Shown: positions 1 through 7,821 of the stretch, piece after piece
Position numbering within the stretch: position 1 is the first letter of the stretch
Layout: the number at the start of each line of letters is the position of its first letter
NCBI GenBank assembly: GCA_001414485.1
Contig: LLEY01000371.1
Span: forward strand, 1-11,520
Source of the DNA: Calycina herbarum
Lineage: Eukaryota > Ascomycota > Leotiomycetes > Helotiales > Pezizellaceae
Length of the DNA stretch: 11,520 nt
Reading direction: 5' to 3'
Made by a program: the position numbers and the translations under genes
Notes under the pieces: model-generated
The model's database searches: none
The model's input: the letters and a program-made list of their open reading frames with translations, nothing else
What the model was told of the DNA's origin: nothing

Positions 1-16
1 AGTTTAACAATGAAGG

Positions 17-2480
17 GTGATAGGTCTTTCGAATCTCCTGAAGGAGATTGAGCGTGTACTCCCTCAACACTCGCTCACAGACTGGCAACAAAAGACTTTA
101 GCATCCATTCTTGAAGAATGCTATAACATTCTTATTGAATTGGGTAAGGTAATAAACAATAACTATTATCTCAACCCATCTAATGCTCAAAACTCCCGCG
201 ACAAAGTGCGAAGGGTGTGGAAGAGATTGGTATGGGAGCCGGATGATATTCAAGAGCTTCGGTCACGTGTTGCTTTGAATGTCGGACTTTTAAATGCGTT
301 TAATGGAAGCTTGATAAGGTGCTTATCCCATTTCCTAAGCCATGTATTTGAATAAGTTAACAAATATTAGCAGAGTCACTCTAGAGACAAAAGAAGGAGT
401 AGAACAGCTACATAAGCGTCAGGACAAGCGTGACCGTTCCGAGGAAGACCGAACTATTTTAGACTGGCTTACACCTATTGATTTTACTGCTCAGCAACAC
501 GATTACATCAGTCGGCGACAAGCAGGAACGGGGCAGTGGCTCCTGGACTCAGGCGAATTTAAATCATGGATCCAGACGGATAAGCAGACATTATTCTGTC
601 CAGGCATCCCCGGAGCCGGGAAAACCATTCTTACATCTATCTTGGTGGAAGACCTTACCTCTCGGTTCCACGACAATAAGAACGTTGGGATTGCGTACCT
701 ATACTGTAATTTCCGGCGCCAAGACGAGCAGAAGAAGGACGACTTACTAGCAAGTTTATTAAAACAATTTGCTAGATATCAACCTATTTTGCCAGAAGTT
801 GTAAAAGATCTCTATAATCGACATAATGTTCAACGTACGAGGCCATCATTTGATGAAATTTCTCGATCTATTCAGTCAACAATTGCAATTTATTCTAGGG
901 TATTTATTGTCATTGATGCACTTGACGAGTGCAACGTATCTGATGGCTCACGGACGACTTTCTTATCAGAGTTATTCAGCCTCCAGACCAAGTGCGCAGT
1001 GAATCTTTTTGCAACTTCAAGATTTGGAACAGAATTCAGCGCGATCTTTCAGAACAGCTTATCGTTAGAGATAAGAGCTAGTGAGCATGATGTACGAAGG
1101 TTTTTAGATGACCATATACTGGCTCTTCCGGGTTTTGTTAGACGCAGTCCAGATTTGCAAGAGGAGGTCAAAGGAGAAATTGTGAAGGCAGTTGACGGCA
1201 TGTATGTGATTGTTAATTGTGTTACTATACAAATACTAAGTTCGCCTAGGTTTTTGCTTGCAAAGCTTTATTTGGATTCCTTAGCCGGAAAGAAATCACT
1301 CAAGGCTATTCGAACTGCGCTAAGGAATTTACCGTCCGGGTCTCACGCGTATGACTCTGCATATGAAGATGCTATGGTTCGAATCGAGGGACAAATAGCC
1401 GACGAGGAAGACCTTGCTAAGCAAGTTTTATCTTGGATTACTTGTGCGAAAAGACCATTGACTACAACGGAACTTCAGCATGCACTTGCGATCGAAAAAG
1501 GGGAGTCTAAGCTTGACGAAGAGAACCTTCCAGATATCGAAGATCTAATTACGGTATGTGCTGGGCTAGTAACAGTTGATGAGCAAAGTAATATAATCCG
1601 TTTAGTTCATTACACGACACAAGAATATTTCCGGCGATCACAAGACCATTGGTTCCCAGATGCTGAGGCGAATATCACGGAAAGCTGTATCACTTATCTT
1701 TCTTTTGAGACCTTTATACAAGGGTTCTGCCAAACAGATGAAACGTACGAAGAGCGATTGCAGTCAAATCACTTATTTGCATATGCTGCACAAAACTGGG
1801 GTCACCATGGCCGTATGGCTATGACTTCAGGCCACGAATTAGGCGTAGCAGTTGCAAACTTTCTGCAGAAAGAAGCCAATGTTAGCGCATCAAGTCAGGG
1901 GCTGTTCGCCGTTAAGCTCTGGTCAGGACATCCAAGCTATAGTCAAACGACTCCAAAGAACATAAAAGGGGTGCACTTGGCTGCATACTTTGGCATCAAA
2001 GCAGTAGTACAGCTGCTACTTGATAATGCTACCGAGGCCGACTCACAAGACAGCAATGGTCGGACGCCGCTATCATGGGCTGCTAGGCGTGGGCATGAGG
2101 CCGTTGTCAAGCTGTTGCTACAGACTGACAAGGTCGAGGTTGACTCCAAAGACAAGACATATGGTCAGACGCCGCTATCATGGGCTGCTAGGCGTGGGCA
2201 TGAGGCCGTTGTCAAGCTGTTGCTACAGACTGACAAGGTCGACGCTGACTCCAAAGACAACAATGGTAGGACGCCGCTATCATTGGCTGCTCATAATGGG
2301 CATGAGGCCGTTGTGAAGTTCTTGCTTTATAACAATGCAGATTATGCTATCGAGAGCAATGATGGCTGGACCGCTCTAGAATTAGTAGCCTTCAATGGAC
2401 ATAATAATGTGGAACAGATTTTTGTGGCATATGGGGTACCTGAGCCAGAAGATCTGTATGGGCTACAATCTATGTTTTAA
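17..2480 (+). CDS. NACHT-ankyrin NLR (STAND) protein, 5'-partial, two visible exons
   Basis: Fungal NOD-like receptor, a signal-transducing NTPase of the class that controls non-self recognition and cell death. Visible exons are 17-318 and 371-2480, giving 803 residues. The N-terminal part (about 1-120) resembles the helical N-terminal domain of fungal STAND proteins. The NACHT domain follows: Walker A GIPGAGKT at about 179-186 and Walker B FIVIDALDE near 279-287. A winged-helix-like segment (AKQVLSWITCAKRPLTTTEL) lies near 450-525. Ankyrin repeats start at about nt 1968 and run to the end. The first codon here is GTG with in-frame stops at 5-7 and 11-13, so it is not a real start. The bases before nt 16 (tttaac..aag) or nt 24 look like an intron acceptor, so at least one upstream exon lies outside the window. 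The reading frame is otherwise intact, so the gene may be functional. Assignment to the NACHT-ANK class is secure; its recognised ligand is unknown. Confidence 0.9.
319..370 (+). other. 52-nt intron of the NLR gene
   Basis: GT at 319-320 and AG at 369-370 (atattag), with TTAAC at 357-361 as a possible branch site only 8 nt from the acceptor. The donor GTGCTT is weak. Removing it joins frame 2 to frame 0 through a split Ser codon and gives ..NGSLI-S-RVTLETKEG.., the continuous sequence expected in this family. Without it the first frame ends at 355 and the second would start at an internal Met at 342. Confidence 0.75.
2058..2363 (+). repeat. Three in-frame ankyrin-repeat units, first two nearly identical in DNA
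   Basis: Units start at the GGT codons 2058, 2163 and 2265 and are 105, 102 and 99 nt long (35, 34 and 33 codons). The shared protein core is G(R/Q)TPLSWAARRGHEAVVK. Over their first ~93 nt units 1 and 2 differ at only three bases that I can see, all of which change the amino acid (R/Q, E/D, V/A). Unit 3 is more diverged. A degenerate unit precedes them (from about 1968) and another follows (2364-2450). Confidence 0.9.
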
Positions 2481-2583
2481 GTAAACTAGTTCCTAATTTA
2501 TATCTGCTTTTATAAATTAACGAAGATAGTTAATAAAAGATGATATTTGTATACAATACTACTGTAATAGAGAAATTCCTAGG

Positions 2584-2703
2584 GCAATTGATTCATCTTC
2601 AATTGATCGTTTTATATAGATAGGCCACGTAGGTCTATATATAAAGAGTGTAGACGTTATAAACAAAGCAGATTAGATATAAGAGACCAGACCTCGAACA
2701 ACT
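2584..2703 (+). mobile_element. Degenerate LTR-like fragment, copy A
   Basis: It contains a 21-nt stretch at 2630-2650 with a TATATATAA box, preceded by an AATTGATT motif near 2586 and followed 54 nt after the TATA by TCGAACAACT (2694-2703). The same order of motifs recurs at 2990-3088. A TATA box between conserved flanks in gene-free DNA suits a retrotransposon LTR promoter, but no LTR ends, primer-binding site or retroelement coding sequence is visible. LTR identity is an inference. Confidence 0.4.
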
Positions 2704-2714
2704 CAAAGTATCAG

Positions 2715-2748
2715 GACAAGATGCAAGACAAGATGCAAGACAAGATGC
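2715..2748 (+). repeat. 12-bp tandem repeat, 2.8 copies
   Basis: The unit GACAAGATGCAA is repeated perfectly at 2715, 2727 and 2739 (last copy ends after 10 bases). It lies 12 bases downstream of LTR-like copy A and has no counterpart in copy B. Confidence 0.9.
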
Positions 2749-2897
2749 TTTAATAATACAGGGCTATCAAAAGAGTTGTTAAGTTGAGAAGGTAGGGAGT
2801 ACTGTAAGTGTGGCGATTACAAGAGCGATATTGAGAGCATAGGATAAGCAAAGTTAAGTTAAAATAGATGCTTGAATTCCTCTAGAATGATAGAAGA

Positions 2898-2924
2898 GAG
2901 CGTAGGACTTTATACCCTACGCTC
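2898..2924. other. Perfect 9-bp inverted repeat (hairpin), 9-nt loop
   Basis: GAGCGTAGG at 2898-2906 is the exact reverse complement of CCTACGCTC at 2916-2924. It sits between the two LTR-like copies. No poly-T follows, so it is not an obvious terminator. Function unknown. Confidence 0.7.
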
Positions 2925-2984
2925 CTCGCTTAGTAGGTGGATCGATCATGTGACGAGGCCCACTTATCCCGTGACAGTAGGTTA

Positions 2985-3140
2985 TAGAGAATTGATTGAA
3001 TTGTAAGAGGTAGTCTAGCTAGGTCTATATATAAGGAGTGAATGTTAATGAAAGAGAGTATTACGCTATGATGGTGCTTCGAACAAGTGATATAAAACGA
3101 GTGATCATACAGCTGATCAAATAGTAGATAAAACAGTAGA
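2985..3140 (+). mobile_element. Degenerate LTR-like fragment, copy B
   Basis: The stretch 3020-3040 matches 2630-2650 at 20 of 21 bases, including the TATA box. AATTGATTGAATTG (2991-3004) precedes it and TCGAACAAGT (3079-3088) follows at 49 nt, in the same order as in copy A. Just upstream is a GTGAC-containing tract (2949-2985). The rest of the copies is too diverged for me to align by eye. The remainder of the 2481-3391 interval has no recognisable coding sequence. Confidence 0.4.
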
Positions 3141-4215
3141 TTAGGATAGGGGTGTCAGGGAAGCGATGACTTGATTAACTAGATTGACCACAAGGAGGAA
3201 AGAGTTCCAAAATAGGAGAGCTATTCAAGTACAATAAAGTGGTCAGAGCTCGAGGCTAATCTGCCCTAATTTCCGAGTTTTCCCGTGTCTCTATTCACTC
3301 ATCCGATTCTATCACAAGGGTTGGGAATGAGGAATGTCAGGTGATATAGTAGATCCAGCACAGGAAGAGTGTACCAGGTTTTCTCGTCAGTTCAAGCAGG
3401 AGGCCTTGCTAACAATTGCCGCATATATGTGAACATGTAATTCATCTGTTCCTTCAAACCTTCAACCTCGTTCTTTAGTTGCTTAGCTAGAGCATGAGTT
3501 GAAATCGGAAGCATGTCTGTATCCTGTGCTGGGGCTGTATCGATTACCATAGTCCTCTCAAAAGGCTCAGTCTTTATTAGATTGGGTCGCACGTTACCTA
3601 ACCTGGCAATCTCTTGGTATGGAGCATTCCCGATCACCTTAGCCATATATCCCTCTGCCGGTTTTTCAAACCTGGTTAGAATATGGCTCATGGTCAAGTT
3701 AAGGGGGCTAGCCGAGGCTAGCACACTGAGAGTTTCTGGCTGAGGGGTGTTCCAACTTTGAGGATAACCTCTCGCTGTATTTATTGCGTCCAGTGATTGC
3801 CAGATTTGAGGAAGCTTCTCTTCCGCCATAGCTTGGTTCCTTCTCTCGGAGGGAGTGGTAGGTGTCATTTCAATGAGCTTTTTATACTCATCAACAAGCT
3901 TAAACATTGCCACATGAGTATAGTAATCGATAGTTCCCTGCAACTTGTCTCCTCCCTTTTTGCCCTCTCTCTCATTCTGCCGCTTAATACGATCGTTTAG
4001 CTCCTGTAGCTCCTTCCAATTCCCGAGCCGAGGGTTCTCTATGAGGGCTTTCATATACGGTGTTGCTAACTTGTAGATCTCTTTTTGAAATGGAGTCGCC
4101 ATCGGGTGTTGCTGAAATTTGGTCGGCCTGGAGCCTTTGCTATTCTCGCTATCGGTGGCATCCTCTCCTTCACATTCATCTCCATGTCTCAGCGCATTTG
4201 CAGCATTTTCAACAA

Positions 4216-4263
4216 CTTGTCACATTAGCTTTAACATAGAGGTGATATAATTCAAATACTTAC
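4216..4263 (-). other. 48-nt intron of the J-domain relic
   Basis: On the minus strand the donor is a perfect GTAAGT (4263-4258), the branch-like GCTAATG is at 4229-4223, and the acceptor is ACAAG ending at 4216. In-frame stops on both sides (for example TGA at 4222-4220) close the unspliced frame. Splicing joins ..EAYRAFQ to VENAANAL.., a natural continuation of the J domain. Confidence 0.7.
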
Positions 4264-4483
4264 TTTGGAAGGCCCTATAGGCTTCCGAAGAGGGGTTTTT
4301 TTCGGGTGAACGACGAGTGATTTCTCTTCATATGCCTGGTTTACCTCCTCTGTTGTATATGTATCGGACACCCCGAGGATGTCGTACCACTCCTTTGGAT
4401 CACATTTTAAGATGCTTTCGATTACTGATATCTGATCCTCGGTACATCCTCGTTCTCTATCTGCTTTCTTCTGCTGAGTGGTG

Positions 4484-4525
4484 TAACGTGCATCCGTGCG
4501 TGCCGCAAAACCCTGCGTGCCGGAA
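4484..4525 (-). repeat. 42-nt motif, left copy (inverted relative to 10085-10126)
   Basis: On the minus strand it runs from TTCCGGCACGCAGGG through TTTTGCGGCACGCACGG to ACGTTA. It matches 10085-10126 on the plus strand at 37 of 42 bases. Each copy is itself a doublet of a CGGCACGCA-containing unit with a period of 17 nt. CAGGG followed by T-rich sequence is compatible with a hAT-type terminal repeat, but no matching opposite end or 8-bp target duplication was found. It overlaps the 5' end of the J-domain exon 1 frame. Confidence 0.75.
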
Positions 4526-4530
4526 CAACT

Positions 4531-5095
4531 TTATGGTTCAGGGGGTTTAGATTTCCACCACGTAGATATAGAAGATTATCATTGATTTCGTATTATTATT
4601 TAACTATTTCTCTACAAGGATTCGACTTACAGTTAAAAAATATGATAATTTGCCTATTTTGTTGATTATCTTGCTAAGAGTATTTAAAATTGTATTAGCT
4701 ATCACCCCTGTTCTAACATGATAATCAACACGTTTTCAGATTTCGGAGCTATAATATTAAGCTTCTATTGAGTCTGAATATAGCTCTAACGTTTGAAAAG
4801 AAAATGTACAAGCAAATCTGCCCGCCGGATTTGTCCGGTCAAAAGTGGGAGATGTACAAGATGCCAAGCATCCTAATAGACGAGAGAGGTTTTATCGACC
4901 CTGTATTCAAGCCACGCTAAATAGAATTTCGTAAAACATACTATATGTATCACGTGTCGTGTGGCGCAGCGTGGCACGGTGGCGTTCTTCCAGAAGTTTC
5001 CACAGCCAGCCACTTGTCCAATTTCGTATAGAGTTGCCACCTGTACTGTTCCAATCCATCCCCATCTCCATGCAAGGTACGAAAGGTATTGCCTT
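4531..5095. other. Gene-free interval upstream of the transposase
   Basis: AT-rich to about 4800, then more balanced. No ORF with support is present. A frame continuous with the transposase opens at an ATG at 4961, but the 45 extra residues do not look like transposase, so this stretch is treated as transposon 5' non-coding sequence. I looked for a terminal inverted repeat matching the downstream flank (6893-7130) and found none. Confidence 0.5.
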
Positions 5096-6793
5096 ATGAG
5101 CGACCGCGCAAGTAAAGCCCTTGTAGAGGCGTCTCTGCCAGGAGAGCCTCGAACATATGATGCCATATCAAAGCGTAGTGGAGTTCCGCCAAGTACTCTT
5201 TACTATCGCGATCATGGGCGGCGCTCGAGAGAAGAGAAGGCCCAAGGCCAACAATATCTCACTCCATCGGAGGAGAAAGCCCTTGAAAAGTATATGAAAC
5301 AGATGGCTGACCTGGGGAATCCTGTCCGAATCAAGTATATACCCTCCCTCGCCTTCAGTATCGCCCGCCGGCGTTCCACGACGAATAGAGCGACAAAAGC
5401 ACCGAATAAGAACTGGGCTCAAGCCTTCCAGAAGCGTCATCCAGCACTAAAATCACGATGGCAGAAGGCGATGGACTGGAAACGCCATGAGATAAATATA
5501 TATGATAAGATATTACACTGGTTTGAGGTAATCGGGATGGTCTTGAAGGATTCGGCTATCCTGCCAGAAAATGTCTATAACATGGATGAGACAGGAGTTA
5601 TGCTGTGCATGCTCAACTCTATCAAGGTTCTTGTAAGTAAAGACGATCGGCGAGACTACAGAGGTGCAGGCGTCAAGCGAACGACGGTGACTGCTGTAGA
5701 GTGTATTAGTGCAGACGGTAGGTCTTTGTTACCAATGATTATTTGGCCGGCCACTACCCATCGCAGTAACTGGACTACCTTCCCTACCTCTGGATGGCAC
5801 TATGCGTGCTCCGAATCTGGGTACACCGACTCCAAGATTAGCTTTGAGTGACTCAAGCGTGTCTTTGATCCCCAGATCAAAGGACGGGCCAACGGGAAAC
5901 CACGAGTGTTGATTTCGGACGGTTTTGGAACGCACGAAACCCTTGAGGTGTTGGAGTTCTGCTTTGAGAACAACATCACCCTTTGTCGTCTCCCCTCCCA
6001 TACTACCCACAAGCTTCAGCCCTGTGACGTCGGAGTCTTTGCACCTCTAAAGGAAGCCTATCGAGACGAGGTTGATCGATTGTTTCGAGGAGGTACGAAC
6101 ACAATTGGCAAGGAACATTTTACCTCTGTGTATAGCCCTGCAAGAGAGAGGGCGTTCACAAAGAGAAATATTGCGTCCGCATGGGCGGCTTGTGGTTTGT
6201 TTCCGTTCAATCCAGACAGAGTACTAAGGAAAACACCGAAGCCCCCCCCTCTTTTAACTGTCTCGAGGGCTGATGAGATGGACGTGGGTGTGTGTCAACA
6301 AGATGAAGTGCCGCGAACGCCTGTGACTCCAGTAACAGCAGAAGCCATTATGTCGTTACATGACTTGATCAAGCAGGATACCTGTACCCTCAACGAGACG
6401 AGTATACCGCGGATACAGAGGTATATTCAGAAGCTAGCCAATGCCGGCCAAATATCCATTGCCTATTCTGCCCTCCTCGATGAACGAAACTCACTCTTGA
6501 CGAGTATGAACAACGAAGCCAAAACTCGTCGATCAACCAAGTCCGTAGTGCTAGGGAAGGGAAAGGGGAAGGTAATGAGTTACGAGGACATTGAAGAGGC
6601 ACGAGCAAAACGTGCTGAGAAAGATGCCATGAAGGGCAAAGGGAAACGTGGTCGGAAGCGTAAAAGCTCTGCGATCGAGCCGGATGAGCTAGAGGCGGAG
6701 CCAGAAGTAGCATATGCTGCAAAAGAGGTCATAACTGGCAAGAAGAAGCGTGGCCGGAAGCGTAAGAGTGCTGTACAGGATGCAGAGTCACAG

Positions 6794-6824
<31 letters not shown>

Positions 6825-6892
6825 CAGAAGTGGCACAGACGATCGTGGCAGCATCAGTACCATGCAGAGCACCAGTGGCACATATGTATTGA
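5096..6892 (+). pseudogene. Pogo/Fot-family (Tc1-mariner) DDE transposase with one internal stop
   Basis: Cut-and-paste transposase of the pogo/Fot group. The chosen start is ATG 5096 (MSDRASKALVEASLPGEPRT). It gives 598 codons up to the final TGA. Order: Psq-type helix-turn-helix (about 10-50), CENP-B/Tc5-type helix-turn-helix (about 60-125, ending ..RHPALKSR), then a DDE_1 domain with D164 in NMDETG, D275 in ISDGFGTH and D311 in LQPCDVGVF, so the catalytic triad is DDD, with 35 residues between the last two. The basic C-terminus has two KRGRKRKS-type motifs that could bind DNA or act as nuclear signals. Codon 252 (5849-5851) is TGA within ..KISFE*LKRVFDP.., where the family normally has Trp, so one base change explains it. 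Both halves are in the same frame. No terminal inverted repeats are seen, so the copy is probably dead, although recent. Confidence 0.92.
6794..6829 (+). repeat. CCAGAG hexanucleotide microsatellite inside the transposase
   Basis: Five perfect CCAGAG copies (6794-6823) and a sixth, CCAGAA, encode a Pro-Glu run (PEPEPEPEPEPE) between the second basic motif and the C-terminus. Slippage here changes length by whole Pro-Glu pairs and keeps the frame. Confidence 0.95.
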
Positions 6893-7505
6893 GACGCAGA
6901 TCGCGGAGACCTGGATCGCTAGAAGAATACAATTCGAGGTGGGTTTCTCGAGGCAAGCTTGCGCAGGCCTCGCAACTAATCACTGTAAGTTACTGACTTA
7001 GTGTTAGTTATTGCATTATCGGCGCAAATAGAAGGGATGAGTTACCGCTTATTAGGGTCGCAATATCATAATAGTAATTGCTTTCGATGCTACTGATTGA
7101 TTCTCCCTCTGTGACTCCATTTTCCTACTGATATGCCCACCGACGGGCGTTGCCCAAGTCAATATTATCCCCTGTCGTTGTCGCTGTTTGTCGAGTAGTT
7201 CGATGAGAGTGGGTAAGTCGGCAGAGACGTCGAAGTCGAGGACATCGCCTGATAGTTGTAATCAGATGTATTGAATTGCTATGCTCGATTGAGATAGTAC
7301 TGTATTGCTGCACATGTCATAGATGGTGGGGGCTTCGGTTAAAGCATTTTGCCTAAAACCCGATCACATGCGTGCTTGAGCTAAAAGCTGTCATCGCGAC
7401 AGCACAACAATCGTGCTTCGCACATCTGGTCATCAACGTCCCCCTTCTTCCTCCTGCTATTGTCAGTCCTACGAATATATCAAACAGCTGCCATAAACAA
7501 AATTG
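6893..7505. other. Gene-free interval between transposase and small gene
   Basis: No supported coding sequence on either strand. It must contain the 3' end of the transposon, but no inverted repeat to the 5' flank is visible. A pyrimidine-rich stretch (7440-7462) just upstream of the next gene resembles the CT-rich tracts common in front of fungal start sites. A short perfect 6-bp inverted repeat (GCTGTC..GACAGC) lies at 7387-7403. Confidence 0.5.
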
Positions 7506-7785
7506 ATGATGGCCGATGACGGAACTCGATGGAGTCACACCTCAGGGGAGGCGGAAGAATTAAACGTGCGTATCTATCAAGAAAGTCAAGTATCTAATAA
7601 TACTAACTGCTTTCCAGAAGTTGACTGCGAATTATGAATTGATGAAATCGTCATCCGAAAGCTTCAAGAGGGGTAAAGAGGAGAGAAAGAAGCAGAGGGA
7701 GGAGAGAGAGAAGAGAGAAAAGGAGGAAAAGGAGGAGCAGGAGGCGAAAGAGAAAGAGGCAAGAGAGAAGGGCCAGGGAAAATAG
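7506..7785 (+). CDS. Small charged coiled-coil-like protein, two exons, unknown function
   Basis: Exons 7506-7565 and 7618-7785 encode 75 residues. Exon 1 gives MMADDGTRWSHTSGEAEELN, exon 2 continues KLTANYELMKSSSESFKRGK and ends in a ~35-residue run of Glu, Lys and Arg typical of a single charged alpha-helix or coiled coil. The intron (7566-7617, 52 nt) is the main evidence: donor GTGCGT, branch TACTAAC at 7601-7607 and acceptor TTTCCAG, phase 0. An in-frame TAA at 7494-7496 lies upstream, so the first of two adjacent ATGs (7506, 7509) is the likely start. No signal peptide or membrane segment. It converges tail to tail with the APH-like gene, with only 36 bp between stop codons. I do not recognise the family. 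It could be a remnant of a longer gene whose 5' part has been lost. Confidence 0.6.
7566..7617 (+). other. 52-nt intron of the small gene
   Basis: GTGCGT donor, TACTAAC branch site 10 nt before the CAG acceptor, and a short pyrimidine run (CTTTCC) between them. This is close to the best possible fungal intron and lies between two frames open in the same phase. Confidence 0.8.
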
Positions 7786-7821
7786 TAGGGAGAAAAGTCC
7801 AAGCTGGTTCTCGAGTCGACT

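Larger units (their letters stand above)
3392..4530 (-). pseudogene. J-domain (DnaJ-like) gene relic, frameshifted and lacking a start
   Basis: On the minus strand, exon 2 (4215-3392) is open and encodes VENAANALRHGDECEGE.. followed by a 236-residue tail (MATPFQKEIYKLATPYMK..) that I cannot assign to a named domain. Upstream, exon 1 (about 4530-4264) reads DPKEWYDILGVSDTYTTEEV then NQAYEEKSLVVHP, the first half of a J domain with its HP dipeptide. Then the frame slips: seven A's follow CACCCG, and the NPSSEAYRAFQ sequence lies in the next frame, consistent with loss of one base. The residue after HP reads Lys, so the HPD motif needed to stimulate Hsp70 is not intact as read. Exon 1 is preceded by an in-frame TAA and has no in-frame ATG. 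An unseen upstream exon remains possible. The J-domain call is firm; pseudogene status is probable. A minimal alternative is a gene starting at 4102. Confidence 0.72.

Noticed and set aside
4317..4550. 77-codon plus-strand frame
   Set aside because: Antisense shadow of the J-domain exon 1, which has clear homology on the minus strand.
4961..5095. 45-residue N-terminal extension of the transposase from ATG 4961
   Set aside because: The extra residues do not resemble a transposase N-terminus, whereas MSDRASKALVEA at 5096 does.
5096..6892. Heavy repeat-induced point mutation in the transposon
   Set aside because: Base composition is balanced and only one stop occurs in nearly 600 codons, in a non-preferred context.
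6729..6983. Minus-strand frame with a long Leu-Ala run
   Set aside because: It is the antisense reading of the CCAGAG microsatellite and no other feature supports it.
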